Shown here in pieces: positions 33,461 to 46,000 of a stretch of DNA of 64,000 nucleotides (its first letter is position 1; every line of letters starts with the position of its first letter). This DNA is from Corynespora cassiicola (lineage: Eukaryota; Ascomycota; Dothideomycetes; Pleosporales; Corynesporascaceae). The stretch covers positions 3,100,001 to 3,164,000 of the forward strand of contig JAEUWY010000001.1 in NCBI GenBank assembly GCA_022059125.1, in the 5' to 3' direction. The notes under the pieces are model-generated. The model ran no database searches. It was not told the origin of the DNA and saw only the letters and a list, made by a program, of their open reading frames with translations. The translations under genes were made by a program, and so were the position numbers.

Positions 33461-34287
33461 ATCGACAAAGAGTCACAGAGATTATGATGAAAACTGGGTA
33501 TAATGGGTGAGATACATATAATTCAGCGTATGTCGATGTTCATTGCATTATACAACGGCTGTGTGCTTCTGCACCATCAGTCATAACGAATTGATCTCCA
33601 ATTATGAATACCAATTTTGAAGACAAAAATCCGTGCACTTGCAGTAGATCAATCAAGGGTTCACATCCTGGATTCTTTTTCTAATTCGTGAGCTCCGTGA
33701 TAAAAACAAACCCAACTATGGTTTTGCTCTCACCTGAGGTCCATGTACAGAGATGGGTACATGTAGCTCTCAGTTGCGACTTGAGGTGGATTCTCGTGCT
33801 TAGGGTATTTATATGCATTTTCAGGTTGCATTTTCACTGGGTGGTTGGATAATGGTTCAAAACGGCATTGCACAGAGTAGTCTTGGGATTTCTGAAATAC
33901 TCGTTGCATATTGTACATAAGAGAAGAGTTTTGCAACGAGAAAACATTGGCAAACTGTGGCCGAACAAAGTGCAATCGATCCGCCCGTTCTTTATACTTT
34001 CTCAATACAGCTCTTGGCCCAAAGATTCCTGCACATGTGACGGCAAGTTGAAGATACTTGGAATTTTAGCTTCAGAAAACTTGGTCACCTGTATCATTGC
34101 ATCTGAAACAAGGTGGAGATAGTGAGACCGGCTCATGATGCTACGTTTCCACTTCTGAAATAGACTCCTGGAGTACATTGCATCGCCTACGTTTGGTGCG
34201 TTGACTAGCAGAGTAATGATGTAACTTGACGCAACAGAAAAGCCAGTAGACGACCCTGAATATGTATCAGCATCTTTCTAAATCCCC
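33461..34287. other. Intergenic, AT-rich
   Basis: Tail-to-tail spacer between GH51 (+) and the transcription-factor remnant (-). No gene is seen. Confidence 0.55.
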
Positions 34288-35372
34288 TTAAAAGGAGCAA
34301 AACTCCCAGGAGTACCAAAACTCGTCGAGATCCTCAAAGGATAGGTGTGATGAGAAATCTATCAGTCTAAGGAAATGGATTTGCGCAGCTCGATGCATAT
34401 ATTCCCCAGAAAGAGCGGTAGCCAATGCACGGTCATCGAACTGAACCTGTATACCAGGCGCATATGTTCTGGCTGATTCTGTAAAATTGCCGTGGAAGTT
34501 TTGAGAAGATGTTGCCGAATCATGTGTATGTCCAGATTCTTCCATCGCTTCATGCAAAGCATCGACTTCTGGGTACGACAAGGACCAAATCGAGATGTGA
34601 ATCAGAATCTTCCAAACGTATATTTGAAGAGTCAAATAAGCGAAAAATATCGATGCTGGATATTTCTTCTCGTGCATAGAAGCTGAATCTCGCTCGGAGT
34701 GGAATGGTTCAGGAGCAGATACCGACTCACGCCACTTCTCTAACTGGTCAATAGCAACTTCATACGCCACGGACAGCACTCTAGGATCCCCAGCCAGTTT
34801 TCGGCAAGATTTCGGTGAGCTAGCATCATAAGGTCAGTCAGTTTTCTTCAAGAAATTCAGTTGATACAACTTACTACAGAGTTGACTGCACGCCTTCTGC
34901 AATCTGCGCCAGCCGTGCCATGTCTCGAAACACGATTTGGGAGGCTCCTCCGGGAGGTGGGTTCTCAAAGGAAACGAAATCCATCTCATCTAGTTCACTT
35001 ACATCCGAATTCTCCTGGTGAAGGTACGGTGGTCTTCCGTAAAGCAGAGACTGAAACTTGTCTTCCGTGTATATCACCCACCATAATCTCCGGCAAAGTC
35101 TCTTCTCTTGGGGAGAAATTCGGTAATGATGGCAATCCAAGTGCAGCCCAAGATTATGCACCAATCCTACAATGCTGCCTAGAAAGGACCAATGCAGCTC
35201 TCTACTGGGAAACTGTGGAGCTTGGGGATCGTCACACCTTTTGTGCAGGTAAAGTAGTGCCGCTTGCACAACCGAAATTTTAGGTAGGGTCAGTCCGTGG
35301 TTTATGCTTTCGTCGGCTATCGTCCAAAGCTGTGTTGCATGTGACCAGTTTCCAGGATATTTCGTTAGCAGA
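34288..35372 (-). pseudogene. Fungal transcription-factor domain remnant lacking the Zn2Cys6 cluster
   Basis: Two exons, 35372-34875 and 34819-34288, join in phase across a 55-nt GTAAGT...GCTAG intron and encode about 343 residues. The product matches the middle homology region of Zn2Cys6 activators: QAALLYLHKRC, FLGSIVGLVHNLGLHLD, then EKRLCRRLWWVIYTEDKFQSLLYGRPPYL, the most diagnostic block. A good acceptor (ATCTAG) starts the first exon at 35373, and an in-frame TAA lies just upstream at 35380-35378, so at least one earlier exon is needed. In the 300 bp further upstream I see no CxxCRxxKxKC-type zinc cluster; the methyltransferase gene begins beyond. It is either 5'-truncated or has an unusual distant first exon. 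If expressed it would lack the DNA-binding domain. Confidence 0.6.
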
Positions 35373-36168
35373 CTAGATTAAGCAATAAACAGTCAAAACA
35401 CAGTACTTTGTCAGATTTCAAACGTTTACTTTGATTACTGGTATCTTTCTTGTCGAATAGGGTTTTGTCAGCCTGTTATACGTATGTCTTATATTTTCTA
35501 GCTAATCAATCTGTAAGCGCCTTTCTCACTCAACAATCATGTTTCTTAGTACAAAATTTTCCCTCAGTAGGTAGCTTCCCGAAATCCTAAAGGATAAATT
35601 GTCTCTTTTGAAGAAAACAATAATAACAAAATATGATGTATTTCACTCTTGGCGATCTAGACGCAGTATGAATGTTTTCACTCGAGGACCTTTCGGTGGG
35701 GCCTTTGTGTTGTGATCGACGGAGAACATGCAAAATATGCACCATCAAGGTAGAAGCCATTTTCAAGTTTTCGCGTAGATAGAGATATATTGCACATCGA
35801 ATGCAATTGAAGACTTATGACGCTCCAAAAGCGGGGTAACTTGAAGTTTTTGATCCCAACTCCCTCGGTACAGCAGCAGCTATTGCCCCACACCACGCCA
35901 GGGCAATTGGCCCCGCATCCATACAAAACCCGTGGATACCCCTGTCTAAGCAACTTGTAAAGTTTGCATACCAGCCAAAGCGAACTCAAAAACCAATGGG
36001 ATATAAAAAAACAGAAACAAAGGAAAAAAGACGTGTAACGCACACAAAACGCGCGTATGGCCAGGAAGAGCTCCTCAACAGCTTCAAATATACAACCCCC
36101 CATAAGTAGTAACGATATGCCATACAAGCCTTTTGTCTGAGAATAGATAAACCGCGATGCTACCGGAG
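35373..36168. other. Intergenic, AT-rich; possible upstream remains of the transcription factor
   Basis: A short minus-strand stretch near 35430-35470 (reading ADKTLFDKKDTSNQ) may be a further exon of the transcription-factor remnant, but I could not join it in phase. Otherwise this is the 3' flank of the methyltransferase-like gene. Confidence 0.4.
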
Positions 36169-38177
36169 CTAAACATCGAGGAAAGTTTCGGTCGAAAGAG
36201 GAGCCGACGGCTTCAGCGCACACGCAATGGTAAGCACCATCTTGGTCCTATACCGCTCACACTCATCCCTCAAATCCTTGCGGCCCCAGAACCACTCTTC
36301 GCCCTGCGAAGCATGCACAAAGCTGCCGTACAAATCCTGGTAGAAGTGACGGCCCAGCAGCGCCATCATGCGACTAGTATCCATGGTGTCCTGCGGCGAG
36401 GGCGCGGGCATGTTGTGCGAGGGCGGCGGCGCCGCCCTCGCCGCGGCTTTCGGGGAGTGGGCGGGCAGCGCCACGCGGGCCCGGCGGATGTTGTCGAGAC
36501 CCACTATTTCCATGGTGTCGAGGACGGTGTCGGAGGCCTGTCTGCTGAGGCCGTGGGCTTCGAGGCGGCAGGTCAGGTGTTCGTCGACCCACAGGGCCGT
36601 CTGAGAGCCTTCGCTGCTCATGTGGGGGTCAATAGATAAGACTTCTATCTGACCCCCGGGCTTTAGGGTGCGCATGCAGTCGAAGAAGGACCGGGCCCAT
36701 TCGTCGTTGCGAAGAATAGTTGCAACGGTACGCGAGACGATGGCGTCGAAGTACTCGTTTGGAAATGGGGAAGCAGAAGAAGCAGAGGGGAGGTATAAGG
36801 AGTGGTGATTCAGTGGTGCCGGATACGTCGTCGGTGGGCGTGAGTTTTTTGCAGAGGAAACCGTGTAGACAGTGGCGGCAGGATAATTGGCAGCAAGCAT
36901 CCATCCATCCGCTTCTCAAGTTAGTATGGAATTGTTGTTAGAGAGTGCATGGGGAGATACCTACCAAGTGAACCATGAAGATTAAGTATCCTCCTCTGGT
37001 CTGCTGGGCGACTATGGGCAAGTAACTCGTGGGCAGGCGATTGAAGGTGTTTGTTTTGAGTCAAGCGCTGGTAGGCAGTCAATGCCCAAAGACGCTTTTC
37101 AAAAATGACTTCTTCGAAACTCTCGTCGTCGTCCAGGCCTTCCCACTCTTCGCTCAAACGGGCCGAGATGATGCGCGAGCCAGCATTCTCCATCTTGGCC
37201 AAAGCGCGATTGAAGGGGGCGAGAGCTGCTTTGGCAGCATTATCACCCTGCCGACTGGCGGTACCCGTCCGGGAGCCACGCTCAACCGGCTCAAGGCGCA
37301 CATTGCTGCCATAGGCAGAGCGATGGTCTTCAAAACTCTCTTCAGTCAGGGCCTCGCTAAAGGTCGATTTGCTGGAGAAGACGCTTCTGCCCGACACAGT
37401 GGTGCGATCCGACGACGTAGTAGCTGTACGAAACGAACCGTGCGAGAAGGCCGAATATTGGGATTTTCGATCGTCTAGAAACTCGACTATCAGCTGTCTG
37501 CTCGGTCGGTTGCAATGATGCGAATGGTACAACCCCGGCATAGGCGGAAAATCTCCACGCTTGGCGCCCGATAACACCGCTGATCTCCGCTGATCACTCG
37601 CGCGATTGATGGTTCTTGCGACATTTCGCTTGCGTGTAGATCTCCCATTGAAAAGAGAAACGATTCACATACCTTGCGGACTTCCTGGGCCGACGGGTGG
37701 CAGAGGAAGCGCACCCGTCGGCGGGAGCGAAGGCAATGACTTCAACGGCGGAGGGAAGCGCTCCAGCTGATCAACAAAGGAAGGATTCTGTTCGACGCGA
37801 TGCAGAGGCCGGCTGTGCTCGTACAGCTGCTGCTGCTGAGGCGGGGGCGGAGGACGCGGAGGAGGTGAACGGAGAGGAAGTGGCTCTGGTTCGGGGTCTG
37901 ATTCTGGGACAACGTCCGTCTTCCTGGTCGGTGGTCGCGCAGAAATCTCCTGGATGCCCTCTTTGGCCTTGCCAAACCATGCGAATCTGCTCGTTTTCTC
38001 TGTTCGCGATTCGGACGAATTCGCGGTGGGTTTGCTGGCCGTGGCATTGCGCCCGCTGGAGGAGGAATTGGACGTGGATGTAGAGGCCCTTCGTGCTCCA
38101 TCTTCTCTCTCTTTTCTCGCCTTTCTTGCGCCTACCGTCTCCGCATGCTGAGGGGGGACATCGAACGTGGGAAACAT
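36169..38177 (-). CDS. Methyltransferase-like protein with long disordered N-terminus
   Basis: Three exons, 38177-37673, 37579-36965 and 36914-36169, give 621 aa; introns of 93 and 50 nt are in phase. Residues 1-170 are disordered, with Ser/Arg-rich and poly-Pro/Gln segments (RSPPPRPPPPPQQQQ). Residues 190-340 hold a Ser/Thr-rich stretch and a helical region ending YQRLTQNKHLQSPAHELL. The C-terminal 250 residues look like a class I SAM methyltransferase: strand-like ILNLHG at motif I, FPNEYFDAIVSRTV (motif post-I/II region), and MRTLKPGGQIEVLSIDP (the LKPGG motif). Motif I lacks the usual GxGxG; the splice gives ILNLHGSLEADGW. Either the SAM site is altered or the protein has lost activity. 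No target can be inferred. It is not LaeA by pattern. Confidence 0.65.
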
Positions 38178-39254
38178 GGTGACCTGTCAAGCTGGAGATT
38201 GCTACCTAAGTGGGCACCGGGCGCGCATTACTACCGCCGTCATGGTTATAACATGGGGAGATTGGGGACACCGAGGCCGTGCTGGACAACATCCGCCATC
38301 CCAGCCAACACGCGGCATCGTTACCTATCTATCACGGCTACCCTTCGACCCATGCCCAAACAGTAACAGTCTCAATAGTTCCTTCGCACATGTCATTCTC
38401 GCCCGTCTTCAGCCATCTGTCAAGGTCTGAGCGGCAAGCCAACCCCTGCGGTCCTAAACCGGTGGGTCGAAAAGGATCGTTGGGACTTTCCGCGACTCGT
38501 TAGAGCTGCGAAATTTCGGATTCTGAAAAGTCGAGAGGTCCCGGCAATGAGGTTCTGCTCAAGCCGCTTCAAGGCCATCTGCCGAGTCACATTGCGCTAG
38601 CGGCGCGCCAAGAGAACTGATCTGATGGCCTTCTCCGCGCCCTAGTGTTCTACAGGCCGGTCTAGTCTGGCCTAGCTCTTGGTCCGTTTCACTAGGAGCA
38701 ATCCTCCAACCATTAGGCATCATGCCTTTCATCTCTTGTCAGTGCCTGACAGCTGTCACCCGTTTGTGCTGCAATTCTGTCGTGTACAACACAAACTCAG
38801 CTGCAGAGGCATGTTGTATGTATATGATTCCGCATGCGGCGCGGTACATGCAAACAACATGAACCAAGTTGGGCGTAGAATCTTCTACGAGACTTGGCTT
38901 CGGAGCATCTCAGGATCCTCCTCGTACCATAATCGCGCGGATAGACGGCTCGCCTAAAATACGAGACGGATCAGTTTGGGGTCTCCTGGCGTTCGACGCC
39001 GTGGACGGGCCGTACGACTTCGCCTACACCATTCACTGACCCGGCCGGCCATGGTCTTGGAAAGACAGAACGCCACAGGGGCGCGTCTAGACACAACTGA
39101 CCTTCCCCTTTGTCTAAGCTTCCGCTGCACTGGATATTGCATCCTTGAGGGAGCGTTTGGCTATTAAGTGCCCAACTACTCTCCCGCCTTGCCAACCCAA
39201 CTTGAGTGACCAGTATTCACACTTTTGCTTGGTTTTTCGACCGACAACGCAAAG
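38178..39254. other. Head-to-head intergenic region
   Basis: Spacer between the methyltransferase-like gene (-) and AzgA permease (+), so it holds both promoters. Short frames only. Confidence 0.55.
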
Positions 39255-41192
39255 ATGGGGTTCATCGAGCGTTACAAGGCTGCAATCAACGACAAAGTAG
39301 CTGCTTCCGTGGTTGGCAAGTATTTTCATCTGGATGGATCTGGTCATGTATGTCCATTATCAAGCCTCTCAGCACAATCAATGCTAACTGCCTAAGCCAA
39401 ACGCCATCAAAAATGCACGATTCACTACGGAACTTCGAGCTGGCCTCACCACTTTCTTTACCATGGCCTATATCATCGCTGTGAATGTGAGTATCAGCTG
39501 CAGAATCATCTTGATCTTTGCTAATCACATTATTCAGGCCGCGGTGCTTACTGATTCCGGCGCCACCTGCGTCTGCAATGACCCTGAGGACCCTACCTGC
39601 ATGGCCGACCAAGACTACAACATGTGCCTTCTCGAGATTAACCGCGATTTCATCACAGCCACTGCAGCCATTGCTTCTCTTGGCTCTTTTCTCATGGGAA
39701 TAAGCTCGAATCTTCCAGTCGCTGTTGCTCCAGCCATGGGCTTGAATGCATACCTCGCCTACCAGATGGTTGGCTTCCACGGAACTGGCCCTATTGACTA
39801 CCGTGTTGCCATGACGGCTGTGTTCGTAGAAGGTTTCATCTTCGTCGCCCTCTCGTTCCTCGGAATTCGGCAGTGGCTTGCTCGCATTATTCCCGCCTCC
39901 ATCAAGGTCGCTTGCGGGTCCGGTATCGGCCTCTTCCTCACCCTAATTGGTCTCTCGTACTCTGCTGGGTGAGTGATAAATTAAGGCAATGATCCTTCGA
40001 TCGCTAACCAAAAGAATAGACTTGGCGCCATCACAGGATCCCAGGCTACTCCTCTTGAGCTCGGCGGATGTCCGCCCGAATATCGGGATCCCGACACCGG
40101 TGCTTGTCTTTCGCACAAGGCGACTAACCCCACCATGTGGCTGGGCTTTCTTGTTGGTGGAGTCTTCACAGCTCTCCTGATGACCTACAAGGTCCGTGGT
40201 TCCATGATTGTCGGCATCGCGCTGGTTTCCATCTTCTCGTGGCCCCGCGACACCACCATCACCTACTTCCCACGTGACCCCATTGGAGACAGCCGATTCG
40301 ACTTCTTCAAGAATGTCGTCGCTTTCCACCCCATCAAGAACACCCTCGTAGTCCAGGATTGGGATCTCTCCAATGTGGGCGGACAGTTTGCTCTGGCCGT
40401 TTTCACTATGCTTTACGTTGACATTCTCGATGCCACGGGCACCCTCTACTCCATGGCTCGCTTCTCCGGGGTTGTTGACCCCCTGACGGGAGACTTCCCT
40501 AAGAGCACAATTGCGTACAGCGCTGACGCTATTTCCATTTCCATTGGCTCCCTTTTCGGTTCTTCCCCCGTTACTGCTTTCGTTGAGTCCGGTGTAAGTA
40601 GACTTTTGTCCAGACCTTTTGCCAACGACATACTGACTTGATCAGGCGGGTATCCAAGAAGGTGGTCGCACCGGCCTCACAGCCATGACCACGGGCGTTC
40701 TTTTCTTCATCTCGCTTTTCTTTGCTCCCATCTTCGCCTCGATCCCTCCGTGGGCTACTGGTGGCGCTCTCATCCTCGTCGGTTGCATGATGATGCGCGG
40801 TGTCCTCGCCATCAACTGGAACTACCCTGGCGATTCTATCCCCGCTTTCGTCACGCTCATGTTCATGCCGTTTTCCTACTCTATCGCATACGGTCTTATT
40901 GCCGGAATCATGTGCTATGCCATCATCAACTCGACCACCTGGATTGTCTCTACCATCACTCGTGGAAAGGTGATTCCTCCCGACTACGAGGACAAGGAGT
41001 ACTGGAGCTGTAAGTCTTACCTTCTCGACTGTCATTCGATACATTCTCTGACTGGATACCCTAGTCTCCTCTGACTCGCCTCGCGGTCAACCATGGTTCA
41101 TCCGCATGGCCAAGGGTGAGAAGCAATTCTGGCGATCCCAGAACAACGACTCCTTCGAGTTGGAGTCGACCGAGCACCGCCCCAAAGCCTAA
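39255..41192 (+). CDS. azgA: AzgA-family purine (adenine/guanine/hypoxanthine) permease
   Basis: Six exons, 39255-39347, 39397-39486, 39538-39968, 40020-40593, 40646-41009 and 41065-41192, give 559 aa; all five introns (49-55 nt) have agreeing phases. The N-terminus MGFIERYKAAINDKVAAS and FTTELRAGLTTFFTMAYIIAVN are typical of the family. The NPVAVAPAMGLNAYLAYQ-like block (here LPVAVAPAMGLNAY), DILDATGTLYSMARFSG and SPVTAFVESGAGIQEGGRTGL are the conserved substrate-site segments. About 12-14 membrane helices are present. Two Cys-rich stretches in extracellular loops (CVCNDPEDPTC and GGCPPEYRDPDTGAC) are usual in fungal AzgA. The protein is a plasma-membrane H+ symporter for hypoxanthine, adenine and guanine, generally induced in germination and nitrogen-controlled. 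It is a complete gene. Confidence 0.95.
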
Positions 41193-43071
41193 ACATTCAG
41201 CCCTTTCATTTCTATGGAATCATGTCAAGCACATATTCAGTCAAATTTATGGCTGCACAACAATTACCCGCACGATACCCTGAGTTTGTAGCCTGCATCA
41301 ATTTTCCTATTCGCGCAACGTGACACGGGAGCGTAGTCAGAGATGTACTATATGGAAGGGGGTTTGGGGTTTCTATGAGTAACAAAAACAGGAGTAGACT
41401 ACGAATTAGGATATTAATGGTAGCACGTTCGTAATCCTGTGGCTTCATCTCCGGCGTCTGCAGCCTTAATATTAATGACACCCCTGCTCTAAGCGCTCTG
41501 CGCGATGCATGGATCCCTCAAATTGCGTCTTTTGCCGACATGATGGCGATCGTGTAGCTGCATGATATTGTTCTGGCCCTGCGCTTGATGCCATTTTTGT
41601 GATTGGGCGGGTAGGACCCTTAACAGACTGTAACCTCCGAAGCTGCATATGCGTATTATCATGGACTCTGCGCTTAATAGTGAAACTAATGCAAAGCTTA
41701 AATGAGCTGGAGGGTAATTGCCCGGATGTGGCATCTACTTCGGATCGGTTCCGAGAGACCCTGTGGAGGCTACGTATCCATCACAAGCCTCGGCATGGTC
41801 CAGAAAAGCAATTAGATCGAATAAGATATTAGCGGGTCCTTGGTCGCATTTTCAATGCTCTCTTTAGACATCATTCGCCGAAAAGTCTCTTGCTTTGCAC
41901 AAAAAAGATATAGTGAACTTGAATCAGTGTTAAGTTGAGACTTTGTTCGTCGATTGACGATTATTGGGCTCTACGGAAATTTATATACAGAGTCACTTCC
42001 GTCTCACCGTGTCATTTTCTGCGCGCTGTTGCAACAAAGGGTGGCGGTTGCTCTTGAATTTCCTGGTCATTCCGCGCGAATTGACATATTTGGGGAGGGT
42101 AGTGGCATTGACCAGCCCGATTCGCTGGTTTTATCTCAATCACTGTTAAATATCACAACTTTCTGTTCCGCCCTCGCTTGGTTAGGTTCCCGCGTGAGTA
42201 TACCTGCATCCAGAGAGAGTCATGATTATCAATTCCACGACCAGACCAATCAACGGGTCGCGATCTAAACACCCACTCTATTCTAGATCTCAGCAAAAGA
42301 TTAACCAATCTCTCGATATAAGACGGAAAAACTCTTTTCTTCGCCAAATCGCAGAGTCACCTCAAATCCGCACCAGCCAACAAAGCCACGCCCCGCCACC
42401 AAGCTTCCGCAGGATCAACCCCCTGCACTACCGCGCGTTCCCCCCTCCTCCCCCCGAACCAACGCACGCACCAAACCCCCGCCCAGAGCTCGCAGAAAAA
42501 AAATCTACACGCCGGCTTGGCATACCCTCCGAAAAGCGAGTGCGAACAGCCGACCAAAAAAATTATCGAAATTGTCCCCGCCAGTCCTCAAAACATCTAA
42601 ACTTCTCCCCGCACTGCTAGCTAGCTCGCATCCGTGCCCCTTAGTCACAACTACCCCCACATCGTTCTCTACCCCCTTGTCCCCTTTCGATTGGCCCTGG
42701 TCGGGTCGGGTCGATTGTTCGCGCTCGCCGAAAAGATCCACCTGCTGCTTGTAGACTACGTCTTACTAGCTCCCGGACAATCTCGATGGGTTGCGTGCTG
42801 GAAGGCGATGCGTTTCAAGTTCATGGGATGGAGATTGGGGCTGAGATGGGGATCAGCGAGATGGCTTCGATTTCTGAAATGAAGACGTCACCATCGGAGG
42901 GAGACGTGGTGGACAGATTGAAAATTTGCGTGGAATTTCCAATATCGTGGCGTTGCCGGAATATCCAGTCGCTATAGCTACACACCAAAACCATCATAAC
43001 GCTCCCCATATATCCAAACTCTTGAAAAATAGCTACAACATATATCCATATCATATCCATATACCATCCAA
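41193..43071. other. Intergenic, no supported gene
   Basis: Tail-to-tail spacer between AzgA (+) and PMS1 (-). Around 42350-42520 it is C-rich low complexity and produces spurious Pro/His-rich frames. Confidence 0.55.
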
Positions 43072-46000
43072 CTAACCTTGCGCCTTAGCCCAAGCCCCCC
43101 AATCAACCTTAGCCTGCGTCTCTCCCATCCCCAAAATCCCATCTCCCTCCCCCCACCCCTCCCAATTCTCCAGTCCAAAAAGATGCCGCATAGTCGGCCT
43201 TCCGTGCGGACAACTCCACGGCTTATCCATGCTCCCCATGTGCCGAACAATATCCTCCATCTGCGTCTTGCGCAGCGTCTTGCCCACCATGACGCTGCTC
43301 CTGCACGCGCGGCTCGCGAGCAGCTTGCGCACTTTACTGGGGCGGGGGACATGCATGGTCGTCGACAGCGCAGATGAAGGGGGATCGTCTAGCAAGAGGG
43401 CGAGCAATTCTTCGAGGTCAGTGGGCGTGAACGTGACGCCCTTTGCCATGGGTAGGGAGACGAGCTGAGAACGGCGGCCAACGGGCGTGTCGCCCGAGGT
43501 GTCGAGCTTGATGCCGAAGCCGTTTGCGGTGAGGGCGTGGGCGTTGTTGAGGATGATTTCCTCTTCAACGGCGGTTAGTTCGAGAGGGTGGGGTTGGACG
43601 AGGCGTTGAGATTCCAGAACTGTGCTGGAGGAGAAGCGTTCGAAGTTGAATTTTTCGTCGCTAGCGTGTTGGTCGATGATGAAGAGATCGGATGTTGGGG
43701 TTGTGGGTGTCGGGGGGCGCACAGCGAGTATGAAGCCTAGATTGAATTGGCCGATGATTACCATTTTGCTAAAGTCAGCCTTGGTGACTGTCAATGTAAG
43801 TCGTTCTTCATGATCTTCGTTGTTGAGTTGTGTGGCCGATAGCAGGTTTGCCGTCGCGGTTGCGTCGGATATCGATGCCTCTTGCAGTTCCGCGAGGCTT
43901 TCGATATGCCGTGTGACAGACGCAATGTCGCTCTTCATGGTACGTTCGAAATTGAGGGTAGAATACTTCTTGTTTGATGCCTTGAACAGCTTACTGGCGC
44001 GCTTCATGTTGTCTTCCGTTGGCATCGCAGCGGCCTCTTCAGCCTCAGCAATCATCTTTGCGACCTTTTCCTCTTCTATTGCCTTCTTTTCCGACTCATC
44101 AACATAATCGACATCTAAACTGTCCACATCTTCTGGGACATCGACCGAAGGTTCCTGTTCAGACACTGCAGGTAAAGACACAACACTAGAAGACTCGTAC
44201 ACGTCATCCGCTGCGATTCCATCTTGTGAACGCAGTTTTCGAGAGGTCGGGCTATCGACAGGGGCATCTGACATGCTACTCTCCGGTTCCCGATCCTCTC
44301 CATCAACTTCGTCATCGCTTTCCTCAACTTGAGTGCCAGGGGCTGCAAATCCGCGAAGGCTTCTCATAAGAAGGGGCTTTTTGGGTGTTTGATCTAGTGC
44401 CGTACCGATGAGCTGGGACTTGGGTTCATGTATTCTAGCGCGCTTGGCCGACCTAGATTGGCTACCAACAGTGGTTTCTGTTGTCGTGTCACCGACCGTA
44501 ATGGTAGCTTTTTGTATCGGTATCCTCATGGGCCTTGTTCGATCAAATGCAGTCTGAATAGTGCTCTGCGTTAGTCGCTGGGACGTTTGTTGGATTGCTG
44601 GTATGTCTTCTTCTACTTCGACGTCCGAGCCGGGAGACTTGGAGGATCGACGTCGAGCCAACTCTTTTGCGTGCTGGGATGCTATCCGTGCATTAAAGTC
44701 TTGGACTATTCGTGATGGTTGGTCGTCGACGACAGATTTGGCAGATTCGTCTTGCTCTGGCTCAAATAGCGGGGATAGTTCCTCTCGCTGGCGCACGGCC
44801 GGGGCTTCCTCCCTCTCGTCCTCCCTCTCTTCCTCCCTCTCTTCCTCCTTCTCTTCCTCTGCCGAATCGCCACTGTCGCTTCTCACGCTGGAGTGAGACA
44901 GCTTTGCTTTAGGCGCTATTTCCTTGTCTTGCGAATGGCTCCTCTTGCGAACGTTGGGACGAGACACCACTCTCTCTGCCGAGTCTCTTTCAGCAAACCG
45001 TTCAATCAGACTGGCTTTGATGAAACCTGTCCGAGGTTTCGAAGAGTCTGTAGATTGCTCTGGAGATAAACTTAGGTTTCTATCGGTCGCTGGTTCTGCT
45101 TGAGGGGGAGGGGAAGCCTCCTCATCACTCGGTTCATCAGGCTTTGATCCCGTACTCTCGTTTGGAGTTATTGACGGAGGCTTAAAGGAAGGCAATGTGT
45201 TCTGCTTCTTATTCGTCAACTGCGTTTGGGGCATGCGCTGATCTTGCCCATCGAATAGCTCTACAAGCGAGTTCTTCAGGCTTTCCAAAAGGGCTGTCTG
45301 GTCATGGAGTAGGATCGTTCTCTTGTCTGGGCTTACATTGACATCGTAAGCGTTAGTGTCAAGTTTGATATCGGCGAACACAAAGGGAGATTGGGTGATG
45401 TTGTACGTCTTGTACACTTCATTGAATGCTTTCGCAACCTGAGGCAAGCCGCATGGTCGCGAATTGACAAAGAACATTTGCCGATCCGGGGTTTGACGGC
45501 CCTCTCCAACAATGGGTCTTGAAATGTGACCCACGATCTTGACTGTGCGAGATCCATCGTCTTCTTGTGTACCCCAATTTCGAGCGCTTTTTGTAGCTCT
45601 GGGCCGATTGGACGCGTCCATTTCGAATACTAGATCCAGCGGTATGAGAGCTGACAAGGTCTTGGCACCATACACATTTGCAATGTTCTCTTTTGTGTTG
45701 GGGTTCGCATTTGTGGCAAATGCTACTGCCTTTTTCCCCTTTGGCAGCTGGTTGCTCACAGAGAACTTGATACCGGTACTGATGCACGCATATGCATTCA
45801 GTAAAGCCAGTACCTTGTTGTATTCTCTCTTGATTGTCTTCTCCAGCTCCTTTCGTCTAACTGGCAGATTGTAGAACAGCGACTCAACAACAACAGTCGT
45901 TCCTTGCTTGGCCGCCACCACAGAAGTCCCCTTCAACTTCCCGGACTGCTCGAACTCGAGTTTCTTGCCTCTGGGGCCATCTTCGGCGCGCGCGGTGACG

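Noticed and set aside
35678..36223. 181-codon minus frame overlapping the 3' end of the methyltransferase gene
   Set aside because: It overlaps in another frame, is Cys/Phe-rich by chance, and has no family signal; likely 3' UTR.
36169..38177. LaeA-type global regulator of secondary metabolism
   Set aside because: It has a methyltransferase-like C-terminus but the N-terminus and motif I do not match LaeA.
42222..42620. 132-codon Pro/Arg-rich frame
   Set aside because: It is in a C-rich intergenic tract and lacks any domain.
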